From assembly GCA_024687655.1 (NCBI GenBank), contig JAILEN010000077.1, forward strand, positions 1 through 35,719: a DNA stretch of 35,719 nt. Direction: 5' to 3'. The stretch's first letter is position 1; the number at the start of each line of letters is the position of its first letter. This DNA is from Lachnospiraceae bacterium (GTDB lineage: Bacteria; Bacillota; Clostridia; Lachnospirales; Lachnospiraceae). Positions 1 to 9,517 of this stretch are shown here, piece by piece. The notes under the pieces are model-generated. The model saw nothing but the letters and a program-made list of their open reading frames with translations, was not told where the DNA came from and did no database searches. A program made the position numbers and the translations under genes.

Positions 1-155
1 TACTGAGATGCGCGACATGTCCAGCCGAGGATCAGCGAGGCGAACACTAAGCTTAGACGCGGAGCTCATGAGTGGCAACACATACTGTCAGTTACTCGAA
101 GCCGCCCGGAGTAAATTGCGGAACTAAATAGTAATTAAAAAAACGGTACGGAGTG

Positions 156-184
156 TTGACAAATGCGTTTCCGGGGTCTATAAT
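156..184 (+). promoter_or_regulatory. Sigma-A-type promoter, TTGACA-N17-TATAAT
   Basis: TTGACA at 156-161 and TATAAT at 179-184 with a 17-nt spacer, upstream of the 257 ORF. Confidence 0.9.
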
Positions 185-194
185 ATGCATTGTT

Positions 195-221
195 GGTAAC
201 AAATTGTAACAATAATGTAAC
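195..221 (+). promoter_or_regulatory. Direct-repeat operator resembling a WalR box (TGTAAC-N5-TGTAAC plus a third degenerate GGTAAC)
   Basis: GGTAAC 195-200, TGTAAC 205-210, TGTAAC 216-221; matches the known WalR consensus TGTWAH-N5-TGTWAH, upstream of a cell-wall hydrolase gene. Confidence 0.5.
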
Positions 222-256
222 ATTTTTGATATAGACATTTAAAGAGGTGTTTTTAC

Positions 257-1504
257 ATGAATCGTAATCGTAAGGTTAGATTAGCAGCAACGATCCTTAC
301 AGCAGGTCTTACAATCACATCCACAGGACTTACCGCATTTGCCAATCCCATCGCAGGAGCTACGGCGATGCTTTCCACAGACGTTTCAATCACACAGACA
401 GCTAACAGTTACACCACACTTTCAGGTATCAATCTGGCCATGGCCAACATGCTTTCTTCAGCCAATGCGGCAGCCAATGCTCCCACAGAGACAGAGGAAA
501 AGGAGACTGACGTGGTGGCGACCTCCAGCAGGCCGGTCAATGATTATTCCAATATCGCCATTGCAAAGGTCAATGATTTTGTCAATGTACGTGCACATGC
601 ATCGGAGGATTCCGAGGTTGTGGGCAAGCTCTACAGCAACGGTGCAGGCACTGTTTTAAAGAAAAAGGGCAGCTGGGTCAAGATCGAGTCCGGCAGCGTT
701 GTCGGATATGTTAAGTCTAAGTATGTAGTAATAGGCGACGAAAAGGCAGTTAAAAAGGCATCCCGCCGTGTGGCCAAGGTTAAGGCCGATACACTTTATG
801 TTCGCGAAAAGGCTACAAAAAAGGCCGATATCATCGGCATGGTTCCCAGGGACGAGGATCTGACCGTTACCAGTGAGAAGAAGTTCGATGACGGCTGGGT
901 CAAGGTTTCTGTTGAGGAGGGTGACGGATACGTATCCACAAAATATGTGGATCTTTCTACAGAATATACATATGCTGAGTCCAAGGCAGAGGAGCAGGCC
1001 AGGTTGGCAGCAGAGGCAGCAGCCCGTGCCGAGGCAGAGAGGGCAGCAGCTGCGGCAGCGGCAGCTCAGGCTCAGAGAGCAGCAGCCACATCTTCTACTC
1101 CCCAGGCAGCACCTTCCGGTGGCGCGAATACACAGCAGCCTTCATATACCGCTCCTTCAGGCGGATCAGGCAGCTCGGTTGTCAACTATGCATCACAGTT
1201 CGTAGGCAACCCTTACGTGTATGGCGGATCATCACTGACCAATGGTACTGACTGCTCAGGCTTTGTGATGAGCGTATACTCCGCATTCGGCGTATCACTT
1301 CCCCACAGCTCTTCGGGAGACCGCAGTGTGGGATATGCAGTGAGCACCAGCGACATGCAGCCCGGTGACATCGTATGCTACAGCGGCCATGTTGCCATCT
1401 ATGCAGGCAACGGCACCATCGTTCATGCCAGCAACCCCCGCACGGGTATCACCTATGGCAACGTTAATTACCGTCAGATTCTGGCAGTGAGACGAGTACT
1501 TTAA
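257..1504 (+). CDS. Secreted SH3-domain NlpC/P60 cell-wall endopeptidase
   Basis: Signal peptide; two SH3b-like segments (VNVRAHASEDSEVVGKL, LYVREKATKKADIIGMV); Ala-rich linker; C-terminal NlpC/P60 motif (GTDCSGFVMSVY, GHVAIYAGNGTIVHAS). Confidence 0.93.
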   Translation: MNRNRKVRLAATILTAGLTITSTGLTAFANPIAGATAMLSTDVSITQTANSYTTLSGINLAMANMLSSANAAANAPTETEEKETDVVATSSRPVNDYSNIAIAKVNDFVNVRAHASEDSEVVGKLYSNGAGTVLKKKGSWVKIESGSVVGYVKSKYVVIGDEKAVKKASRRVAKVKADTLYVREKATKKADIIGMVPRDEDLTVTSEKKFDDGWVKVSVEEGDGYVSTKYVDLSTEYTYAESKAEEQARLAAEAAARAEAERAAAAAAAAQAQRAAATSSTPQAAPSGGANTQQPSYTAPSGGSGSSVVNYASQFVGNPYVYGGSSLTNGTDCSGFVMSVYSAFGVSLPHSSSGDRSVGYAVSTSDMQPGDIVCYSGHVAIYAGNGTIVHASNPRTGITYGNVNYRQILAVRRVL

Positions 1505-1518
1505 AATGGAATTAATCG

Positions 1519-1552
1519 GGGAGACAGGGGAAGCCCTCTGTCTCCTTTTTTT
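1519..1552 (+). terminator. Rho-independent terminator
   Basis: GGAGACAGGGG-aag-CCCTCTGTCTCC-type stem followed by T7. Confidence 0.88.
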
Positions 1553-1679
1553 ATACAAAAAATATCCTAAAATACTCTTCCATTTTTTAGTGATTTAGTA
1601 TATGATAAGGGCGTATGCTTGGCAACAATGCTATAATTTGGCGCAGGGTTTTTGTAGATTTTGTATAGAGGGGTTTATT

Positions 1680-2768
1680 ATGATATCTAATCAGATTCTG
1701 CAGAGAGCTGTTGATGGTCTGACCCAGATCACAGGGAGGAAGTGCTGCATATTCGATACCGACGGCAATGCTCTTGCCGGTACTGTGGAGAATGCAAAGG
1801 ATTATTCCGACACGGCCCTGAAGCTGGTCAGCTCCGGCTCTAACAAGAAAAAGACAGGGGGCTGTTATTATTACAAGGTCTTTGACGGGGAGGGGCTGAA
1901 GTTCGTTATCGTTGTTGAGGGCGATGATGACGCAGCGTCCACAGCGGGACAGTTTTTATGCCAGGAGCTTGCCGAGCTTTCCGTGGCATACAGGGATCGT
2001 TTCGACAGAGAGTCCTTTATTAAGAACCTGCTGCTGGACAACCTGCTTCTGGTGGACATTTATAACCGAGCCAAAAAGCTCCACGTTGACGTCGAGGCCC
2101 GCAGGGTCGTGATGGTGGTGGAGATAGGCGAGGAAAAGAGCGGAGACGAGCTGGATCGGGTACGGAGCGTATTCGGCACCCATGCACCTGATTTTGTAAC
2201 AGCCGTTGATGAGAGAAATATCATCGTAGTCAAGCACCTGGGGGAGGATGGCAGCTACGAGGACGTGGAAAAGACCGCCAGAGTCATCCTGGATGCGTTC
2301 AGGGACTATAAAAAGAGTGATGTGAGGATCGCTTACGGTACCATCGTAGGCGAGATCCGCGAGGTGTCCAGATCCTACAAGGAGGCTATGATGGCCTTCG
2401 ATGTGGGCAAGATATTCTTCAAGGACAGAGACGTGATAGCTTATTCGGTTTTAGGTATTGGCAGACTCATTTATCAGCTGCCCCTGCCCCTTTGCCGCAT
2501 GTTCATCAACGAGATATTCGCGGACAAAAAGCCGGATCAGTTTGACGAGGAGACGCTGACCACCATCAGCAAGTTTTTCGAGAACAGCCTCAACGTATCC
2601 GAGACATCCAGGCAGCTGTACATTCACCGCAACACTCTGGTATACAGACTGGACAAGCTGCAAAAGAGCACGGGTCTTGACCTGAGGGTATTTGAGGATG
2701 CCATCACCTTCAAGATCGCTCTGATGGTTGTAGAATATATGCGTTTTATGGAGGGACAGGATTTCTAA
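1680..2768 (+). CDS. CdaR/PucR-family transcriptional regulator (C-terminal PucR HTH)
   Basis: C-terminal 'ENSLNVSETSRQLYIHRNTLVYRLDKLQKSTGLDLRVFEDAITFKIALMV' is typical of PucR_2 HTH; start moved to MISNQILQ (ORF opens at 1602). Confidence 0.85.
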   Translation: MISNQILQRAVDGLTQITGRKCCIFDTDGNALAGTVENAKDYSDTALKLVSSGSNKKKTGGCYYYKVFDGEGLKFVIVVEGDDDAASTAGQFLCQELAELSVAYRDRFDRESFIKNLLLDNLLLVDIYNRAKKLHVDVEARRVVMVVEIGEEKSGDELDRVRSVFGTHAPDFVTAVDERNIIVVKHLGEDGSYEDVEKTARVILDAFRDYKKSDVRIAYGTIVGEIREVSRSYKEAMMAFDVGKIFFKDRDVIAYSVLGIGRLIYQLPLPLCRMFINEIFADKKPDQFDEETLTTISKFFENSLNVSETSRQLYIHRNTLVYRLDKLQKSTGLDLRVFEDAITFKIALMVVEYMRFMEGQDF

Positions 2769-3454
2769 TGATCAAATTAGAACATGTCAGCAAGACATAT
2801 GAGGCAGGAGTGCAGGCCATCACCGATGTGAACCTGCATATCAGGCCGGGGGAGTTTGTGTTTATCATAGGTGCTACCGGTTCCGGTAAGTCCACGATAA
2901 TCAAGCTGTTGCAAAAGGAGCTCACCCCCACCCACGGCAAGATCATCGTCAACGGCAGGGATATCGCAAAGATCACCAGAAAGCAGATCCCGAAGTTCAG
3001 ACGTAACATCGGCGTGGTGTTCCAGAACTTCAGGCTTTTGCCTGACCGTAATGTATATGAAAACGTGGCCTTTGCCATGAGAGTTGTGGAGGCACCCAAG
3101 CGCGAGATCAAAAAGCGTGTGCCTCAGATGTTGTCACTGGTGGGACTTGCCCACAAGTATCGTTCACTGCCCAAGCAGCTTTCCGGCGGCGAGCAGCAGC
3201 GTGTGGCCATAGCCAGGGCACTGGTCAACGAGCCCAAGATCCTTTTGGCAGACGAGCCCACGGGTAATCTGGACAACCAGCATGCCTGGGAGATCATGCG
3301 TCTGTTGGAGGAGATCAACGAGCGTGGTACCACAGTAGTGGTGGTCACTCACAACATGGACTTTGTGAGACAGATGAACAAGCGTGTTATTACCATTAAA
3401 AAGGGCGTGATAGTCAGCGACGAGCAGGTAGAGGAGGAGACCGATGCGGATTAG
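2768..3454 (+). CDS. ftsE: Cell-division ABC transporter ATP-binding protein FtsE
   Basis: Walker [10 protein letters not shown], signature LSGGEQQR, Walker [13 protein letters not shown]; directly followed by ftsX. Confidence 0.95.
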   Translation: MIKLEHVSKTYEAGVQAITDVNLHIRPGEFVFIIGATGSGKSTIIKLLQKELTPTHGKIIVNGRDIAKITRKQIPKFRRNIGVVFQNFRLLPDRNVYENVAFAMRVVEAPKREIKKRVPQMLSLVGLAHKYRSLPKQLSGGEQQRVAIARALVNEPKILLADEPTGNLDNQHAWEIMRLLEEINERGTTVVVVTHNMDFVRQMNKRVITIKKGVIVSDEQVEEETDAD

Positions 3455-4352
3455 TACATTTTTATATAATGTTCGCCAGGGCTTTGCCAATATCTGGCGC
3501 AACAAGATGTTTTCGCTGGCATCCATAGCTACCATGACGGCCTGCATATTTTTGTTCGGGGTGTTTTATTCACTGGGAGTGAACTTCGGTTCCATGGTCC
3601 GCTCCGCTGAGGAAAATGTGGCGGTTACGGTTTTCTTTGACGAGGGTCTTTCCGATTCCGAGATCGATTCCATAGGAAAGGAGATCAGATCCCGTGAGGA
3701 GGTGGATCACATCAAATATGTTTCCGCCGAGGAGGCCTGGGACTATATGAAGCAGGACTTTTTCGGGGGCAATGAGGAGCTGGCAGAGAGTTTTGCCGAT
3801 GATAACCCCATGAAAAACTCCGACAACTATGAGGTATACCTTAAGGACGTTTCCCGACAGGAGGCTCTGGTCACATATATCAAGGGCATACCCGGAGTCC
3901 GCAAGGTGAACCAGTCGGAGATGGCGGCGAATATATTGACCGATTTTAACAGGCTTATCATATATATATTTGTAGGCATCATTGCCATATTGCTGGCTGT
4001 TGCGGCTTTCCTTATCAGCAACACCATCACCGTGGGTATCTCGGTCCGCAGGGAGGAGATAGCCATCATGAAGCTCATCGGAGCCAAGGACACATTTGTC
4101 AGGCAGCCCTTTATAGTGGAGGGTATCGCCATCGGCCTCATCGGTTCCATAGTACCGCTGCTGCTTTTGCACCTGGTCTATGGCGGCATCGTCAGGTATG
4201 TTTCCGAGAACTTCAATCTGCTTAGTTCGATGATGGATTTCGTGCCTGTCAACGATGTTTTTTCCGTACTGGTTCCCGTGTCCCTGATACTGGGAGTGGG
4301 TATCGGTTTTGTGGGCAGCCGCTTCACGCTTAAGAGACATTTGAAGGTATAG
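3444..4352 (+). CDS. ftsX: Cell-division ABC transporter permease FtsX
   Basis: FtsX topology and motif (ISVRREEIAIMKLIGAKDTFVRQPFIVEG); overlaps ftsE. Confidence 0.95.
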   Translation: MRISTFLYNVRQGFANIWRNKMFSLASIATMTACIFLFGVFYSLGVNFGSMVRSAEENVAVTVFFDEGLSDSEIDSIGKEIRSREEVDHIKYVSAEEAWDYMKQDFFGGNEELAESFADDNPMKNSDNYEVYLKDVSRQEALVTYIKGIPGVRKVNQSEMAANILTDFNRLIIYIFVGIIAILLAVAAFLISNTITVGISVRREEIAIMKLIGAKDTFVRQPFIVEGIAIGLIGSIVPLLLLHLVYGGIVRYVSENFNLLSSMMDFVPVNDVFSVLVPVSLILGVGIGFVGSRFTLKRHLKV

Positions 4353-4357
4353 TTTTA

Positions 4358-5617
4358 ATGGATAACGGACAATTCGAAGAGAGCAAGGATCTATCCCGTT
4401 ACGAGGCAGATGAAAAGCCGGGTAACGGGAAAAGTCTGTTTATTAAGGGTATTATCATAGGCATCCTGCTGAGTGCGGCCTTTGTGCTGGGCTTTTTGGT
4501 GGTCAGGAGTCATTTCGTAAAAAAGGAGATCCAGTCTGTTTTGAGTGATGAGACTGAGGTCAGGCTCGCCACACTGCGGGGGCTCATTGACACCTATTAC
4601 TACAAGGACGTGGATGACGCCAAGCTGGCCGAGGGCGTACTCAAGGGCATGGTAGACGGTCTGGAGGATCCTTACTCGGAATATTATACCAAAGAGGAAT
4701 ATGAGCAGGTCAAGATAAACACTACGGGAAACTACGACGGTATAGGTGCCGTGCTTTCCCAAAACAGGGACAGCGGCCTGGTTTCCATTGTTAGGATATA
4801 TGAGGATTCTCCGGCTGAAAAGGCAGGGATTAAGATCGGTGACGAGATCATCTCCGCTGACGGATATCAGGCTTCGGGATCGGAGCTTTCAGATTTTGTA
4901 AAGCATGTCAGAGGCAGAAAAGGGACCAAGGTGCTTCTGGTGATACAGCGGGGCGCTGAGAGGATCACCATGGAGGTGGAAAGGGATGATGTAAATATCC
5001 CCTCCGTGGCACACCACATGCTGGACGATGAGATAGGATATATCATCATTGGCGATTTCTCCAGCAATACCTGCAATGAGTTCGAAGAGGCTCTGGAGGA
5101 TCTCAGGTCCCAGGGCGCGAAGGCCATCGTATACGATGTTCGCAGTAACCCCGGCGGTCTGGTGAAGAGTACCACGGATATCCTGGATATCCTGTTACCG
5201 GAGGGCAATCTGGTATACATGATGGATAAGAAGGGAAAAAAGATCGACTACAACTCCCAGGAGAGTTCCAGGGTGGATATGCCGGCGGCGGTGCTGATAA
5301 ACGGTGATTCGGCATCGGCTTCGGAGATCTTTGCGGGAGCCCTCAGAGATTATGATTATGCCACTTTGATCGGTACCAGGACCTACGGAAAGGGAGTTGT
5401 CCAGAATACCCTTCCTCTCATAGACGGGAGTGCGCTAAAGCTTACTACGGCCACCTACTACACCTCCAAGGGAGAGTGCATCAACGAAAAGGGGATCGAG
5501 CCTGATATAGAGCTGGAATATGAATACACCGGCGAGGGATCGGGGGAGGATTATGAATATGACAAGGACAACCAGGTCCAAAAAGCCCTGGAGGTCCTGA
5601 AGAAGGAATTAAAGTAG
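4358..5617 (+). CDS. S41-family C-terminal processing peptidase with PDZ domain
   Basis: PDZ region (AEKAGIKIGDEIISADGY); S41 motifs (YDVRSNPGGL, GDSASASEIFAGAL, GTRTYGKGVVQ). Confidence 0.95.
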   Translation: MDNGQFEESKDLSRYEADEKPGNGKSLFIKGIIIGILLSAAFVLGFLVVRSHFVKKEIQSVLSDETEVRLATLRGLIDTYYYKDVDDAKLAEGVLKGMVDGLEDPYSEYYTKEEYEQVKINTTGNYDGIGAVLSQNRDSGLVSIVRIYEDSPAEKAGIKIGDEIISADGYQASGSELSDFVKHVRGRKGTKVLLVIQRGAERITMEVERDDVNIPSVAHHMLDDEIGYIIIGDFSSNTCNEFEEALEDLRSQGAKAIVYDVRSNPGGLVKSTTDILDILLPEGNLVYMMDKKGKKIDYNSQESSRVDMPAAVLINGDSASASEIFAGALRDYDYATLIGTRTYGKGVVQNTLPLIDGSALKLTTATYYTSKGECINEKGIEPDIELEYEYTGEGSGEDYEYDKDNQVQKALEVLKKELK

Positions 5618-5658
5618 GACCGCCTGTCATTATGAGTGTGGTGTAAAGAGATTTCCGT

Positions 5659-5684
5659 GTCATTCTGAGGGTCGCGAAGAATCT
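5659..5684 (+). repeat. Short form of dispersed palindromic repeat (gtcattctgagggtcgcgaagaatct)
   Basis: Matches copies at 26529 and (reverse) 12186; a degenerate copy (gtcattatgagtgtggtg...) begins near 5626. Confidence 0.8.
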
Positions 5685-5699
5685 TTATAGGAGTAACTG

Positions 5700-6836
5700 A
5701 TGATAGAATTAGACAATCTGAAACAGGAACTGGCTGCATACGAAAAGCCTCTGGCGGAGCTGGCCACATCCCTTGATCTGGAGGGCAAGGCTCACCGCAT
5801 AGAGGAACTGGAGCGTGAGATGGAGTCTCCCGATTTCTGGAACGATGCGGCTGCCTCCACCGAAAAGTCAAAGGAGCTTAAGAGCCTCAAGGACGACGTG
5901 GCCATAGTAAACGATCTGAAGCAGCAGTACGAGGACATCGAGGCCTATATTGAGATGGGCAACGAGGAGGATGATGCCGAGATCGCAGCGGAGGCTCAGA
6001 CAGAGTTTGATGATTTCGTAAATAAATACGATTCCATCAGGATGAAGACTCTGCTTTCGGGAGAGTATGACAGCGAGTCGGCCATAGTCACACTCCACTC
6101 CGGTGCCGGCGGTACCGAGGCCTGTGACTGGGTGTCCATGCTCTATCGTATGTATACACGCTGGGCAGAGAGACATGGATTTTCACTGGAGGTTTTGGAC
6201 TATCTGGATGGAGACGAGGCGGGTATCAAGTCCGTCACCTTTGAGGTCCACGGTGAGAATGCTTTCGGTTTCATGAAGTCGGAAAAGGGTATCCACAGAC
6301 TGGTGCGCATATCCCCCTTCAATGCTCAGGGCAAGCGTCAGACATCATTTGCATCCTGTGATATCATGCCTGATATCGAAAAGGATATTGATATAGAGAT
6401 AAAGGATGAGGACATCCGCATAGATACCTATCGTTCCTCGGGAGCCGGCGGACAGCACATCAACAAGACGTCCTCCGCCATCCGTATCACCCACTTCCCC
6501 AGCGGCATCGTGGTACAATGCCAGAATGAGCGTTCCCAGCATATGAACAAGGACAAGGCCATGCAGATGCTGAAGGCAAAGCTGCTTATATTGAAGCAGG
6601 AGGAGGACGCCAAAAAGGATGCGGAGATCCGCGGTGAGGTAGCCGATATAGGCTGGGGCTCACAGATCAGATCCTATGTCATGCAGCCCTATACCATGGT
6701 CAAGGACCTGCGTACAGGAGAGGAGACCGGTAATGTGGACGCCGTTATGGACGGGGCGCTGGATCCCTTCATGAATGCTTATCTCAAATGGCTTTCGCTG
6801 GGATGCCCCAAGCGCAACACACAGGATGCAGAATAG
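5700..6836 (+). CDS. prfB: Peptide chain release factor 2
   Basis: GGQ motif region (RSSGAGGQHINKTSSAIRITHFPSGIVVQCQNERSQ); single uninterrupted frame. Confidence 0.96.
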   Translation: MIELDNLKQELAAYEKPLAELATSLDLEGKAHRIEELEREMESPDFWNDAAASTEKSKELKSLKDDVAIVNDLKQQYEDIEAYIEMGNEEDDAEIAAEAQTEFDDFVNKYDSIRMKTLLSGEYDSESAIVTLHSGAGGTEACDWVSMLYRMYTRWAERHGFSLEVLDYLDGDEAGIKSVTFEVHGENAFGFMKSEKGIHRLVRISPFNAQGKRQTSFASCDIMPDIEKDIDIEIKDEDIRIDTYRSSGAGGQHINKTSSAIRITHFPSGIVVQCQNERSQHMNKDKAMQMLKAKLLILKQEEDAKKDAEIRGEVADIGWGSQIRSYVMQPYTMVKDLRTGEETGNVDAVMDGALDPFMNAYLKWLSLGCPKRNTQDAE

Positions 6837-6905
6837 TTTGCATTTTTTGATGTGATGTGTTAAAGTATCGTAGAATTTTTTGTACCCTAAGGAGTAATAT
6901 ATATT

Positions 6906-8102
6906 ATGAAAGCAGCAGTAATGGGATATGGTACCATCGGTTCCGGAGTAGTGACCGTTTTGGAGACCAACAGAGATGTTATCGCTTCCCGCGTGGGAGA
7001 GGTCATCGAGGTATCCAAGGTATTGGATCTGCGTGACTTTCCCGGAGATCCCATAGAAAAGAAACTGGTCCGTGATTATATGGACATCGTTAATGATCCC
7101 GAGATCAGGATAGTGGTGGAGACCATGGGCGGTGTGGAGCCTGCATATACCTTTGTAAAGGCCATGCTGAAATCAGGCAAGCACGTGACCACCTCCAACA
7201 AGGCCCTGGTAGCCGACAAGGGTGCAGAGCTTATCAGGATCGCCAGAGAGCATAATGTCAACTTCATGTTTGAGGCATCCGTAGGCGGAGGCATACCCAT
7301 TATCAGGCCTATTTTAAAATGTCTGACCGGTGACGTGATCGAGGGAATATATGGTATCGTAAACGGCACCACCAATTATATGCTTACGAAAATGGCAGCC
7401 GAGGGCTCGGACTTTGATGATGTATTAAAGGAGGCCCAGGATCATGGCTATGCCGAAAAGGATCCCACGGCTGATATCGAGGGACATGATGCCCAGCGCA
7501 AGATCGCCATCCTCACATCCCTGGTGGCCGGTCGTCAGATAGATTATCAGGACATCCCCACAGAGGGTATCACGAAAATATCTGCTACAGACATGAAGTA
7601 TGCAGAGGCTATGAAGAGAGTCATCAAGCTGGTGGCTGCCTCCAGAAAGATCGGTGATACATTCAGTGCCAGGGTAGCGCCCCTGATGCTTCCGGAGGGA
7701 CATCCTCTCTATCACGTGGATGATGTGTTCAACGCCATCATGCTCCACGGCAATATGCTGGGAGACGGTATGTTTTACGGATCCGGTGCAGGATCGCTTC
7801 CCACTGCCAGCGCAGTGGTGGGTGACATCGTGGATATGGCTCGTCATATTGATAAAAATGTTTTCATCGGTTGGGATGATAATAAGCTCATACTGGCTGA
7901 TCCCGCCGCAGATACATACAGGTTCTTTATCAGGACAGCTGATGACAGATCTGCCGTGGAGGCAGCCTTCGGATCAGTGGAGTATGTGGATGCAGGCATA
8001 TCCGGTGAGGTTGGTTTTGTGACAGGCGAGATGAAGCAGGGCGACCTGGATGACAAAGTGCAAAGCCTGTCTGATGTCAGGAGCTGCATCAGACTCGCGT
8101 GA
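6906..8102 (+). CDS. hom: Homoserine dehydrogenase
   Basis: GYGTIGSGV Rossmann motif; GGGIPIIRPI; NGTTNYMLTKM; adjacent to aspartate kinase. Confidence 0.95.
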   Translation: MKAAVMGYGTIGSGVVTVLETNRDVIASRVGEVIEVSKVLDLRDFPGDPIEKKLVRDYMDIVNDPEIRIVVETMGGVEPAYTFVKAMLKSGKHVTTSNKALVADKGAELIRIAREHNVNFMFEASVGGGIPIIRPILKCLTGDVIEGIYGIVNGTTNYMLTKMAAEGSDFDDVLKEAQDHGYAEKDPTADIEGHDAQRKIAILTSLVAGRQIDYQDIPTEGITKISATDMKYAEAMKRVIKLVAASRKIGDTFSARVAPLMLPEGHPLYHVDDVFNAIMLHGNMLGDGMFYGSGAGSLPTASAVVGDIVDMARHIDKNVFIGWDDNKLILADPAADTYRFFIRTADDRSAVEAAFGSVEYVDAGISGEVGFVTGEMKQGDLDDKVQSLSDVRSCIRLA

Positions 8103-8107
8103 GAAAA

Positions 8108-8130
8108 GATCCTTCGCTGCTTGGGATGAC
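8108..8130 (-). repeat. Short form of dispersed repeat, reverse orientation
   Basis: Reverse complement reads gtcatcccaagcagcgaaggatc. Confidence 0.65.
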
Positions 8131-8190
8131 AGAGCGAAGAGAGGTAGTTAATACCGGCAGATACAGCCGTTATAATAGAAGGGAGATACC

Positions 8191-9396
8191 ATGCTGATCG
8201 TAAAAAAGTTCGGCGGTAGCTCGGTGGCAAACAAGGAACGCATCGAGAATGTGGCCAGACGCGTCGCCGAGGATTACAAAAACGGAAACAAGGTGGTGGT
8301 CGTCCTGTCCGCTATGGGCGATACCACGGATGAACTACTGGAAAAGGCGTACGAGATCAATCCCGATGCGCCCAAGAGAGAGATTGATATGCTGCTTGCT
8401 TGCGGCGAGCAGACCTCTGTGGCACTCATGGCCATGGCACTTTCAAAGATGGGCCTGCCTGCCATTTCTCTCAATGCATTCCAGGTGGCCATGCATACCA
8501 CTTCAAAGTATGGTAATGCACGTTTCAAGAGGATCGATTCTGAGAGGATCACAAACGAGCTGGAGTCTGGCAAGATCGTTATCGTTACGGGTTTCCAGGG
8601 AGTGAACAAGTACGACGACATCACTACCCTGGGCAGAGGAGGATCCGATACCACGGCGGTGGCGCTGGCTGCTGCTCTTCGTGCGGATGCCTGTGAGATA
8701 TATACAGATGTTGAGGGAGTATATACAGCAGATCCCAGGATGGTGGACAAGGCTCACAAGATGAAGGAGATCTCATACGACGAGATGCTTGAGCTTGCCA
8801 CTCTTGGAGCAAAGGTACTTCACAACAGATCAGTTGAATTGGCAAAGAAATATGGTGTTCAGTTGGTGGTACGTTCCAGCCTTACAGAGGCAGAGGGTAC
8901 TATCGTAAAGGAGGTGACAAAGGTGGAAGGAATGTTGGTCAGCGGTGTAGCGGTAGACAAGGAGGCGGTCCGTATAGCTCTTGTCGGAGTCGAGAACAAG
9001 CCCGGTATCGCTTTCAAGATATTTGATCTTCTGGCAAAGCATAATGTTAATGTTGACGTTATCCTACAGTCCATAGGACGTGATGATACCAAGGACATTT
9101 CCTTTACCGTTGATCAGACCCAGGCAAAGGAAGCCATGGCACTTTTGAGAGAAAACCAGGAGCGTCTTACCATCCAGAAGATCGAGGAAGAGGTGAACGT
9201 GGCCAAGCTTTCTGTTGTGGGTGCAGGCATGCAGACCCATGCCGGAGTCGCAGCAAAGATGTTTGAGGCACTTTATGATGTGGGCGTAAATATCCGTATG
9301 ATCGCCACATCAGAGATCCGCATCACGGTGCTTATCGACCTTGAGGATGTTCAGGTTGCTACCAAGGCAGTACACGCCAAGTTCCTTGAGGACTAA
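8191..9396 (+). CDS. lysC: Aspartate kinase with ACT domains
   Basis: VKKFGGSSVAN motif; TLGRGGSDTTAVALAAAL; C-terminal ACT repeats (NVNVDVILQSIG, GVNIRMIATSEIRITVLI). Confidence 0.95.
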   Translation: MLIVKKFGGSSVANKERIENVARRVAEDYKNGNKVVVVLSAMGDTTDELLEKAYEINPDAPKREIDMLLACGEQTSVALMAMALSKMGLPAISLNAFQVAMHTTSKYGNARFKRIDSERITNELESGKIVIVTGFQGVNKYDDITTLGRGGSDTTAVALAAALRADACEIYTDVEGVYTADPRMVDKAHKMKEISYDEMLELATLGAKVLHNRSVELAKKYGVQLVVRSSLTEAEGTIVKEVTKVEGMLVSGVAVDKEAVRIALVGVENKPGIAFKIFDLLAKHNVNVDVILQSIGRDDTKDISFTVDQTQAKEAMALLRENQERLTIQKIEEEVNVAKLSVVGAGMQTHAGVAAKMFEALYDVGVNIRMIATSEIRITVLIDLEDVQVATKAVHAKFLED

Positions 9397-9452
9397 GGGT
9401 CGTTGGTAAAAACTAACGAAAATGATTGCGAAAAAACTTGCGAAATTCTTAC

Positions 9453-9481
9453 TTGAAAAATACAAACCATTGGTTTATATT
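9453..9481 (+). promoter_or_regulatory. Putative promoter TTGAAA-N17-TATATT preceded by TTGCGAAA direct repeats
   Basis: TTGAAA 9453-9458, TATATT 9476-9481; TTGCGAAA at 9426-9433 and 9438-9445 (12-bp period). Confidence 0.6.
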
Positions 9482-9517
9482 TAATCTAAATAAGCGGACA
9501 GAATACGAGGTGGCTTT

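Noticed and set aside
1000-1130. GCA/GCN-rich stretch as a DNA repeat of interest
   Set aside because: It encodes an Ala/Glu/Arg-rich linker typical of SH3-NlpC hydrolases; ordinary coding low complexity
1602-1679. Upstream extension of the CdaR-like ORF
   Set aside because: Cys/aromatic-rich non-homologous extension; ATG at 1680 has a purine-rich upstream region and a sensible N-terminus
3570-4340. 256-aa minus-strand ORF
   Set aside because: Antisense to ftsX, which has clear family motifs; His/Tyr-rich shadow ORF typical of GC-skewed codon position bias
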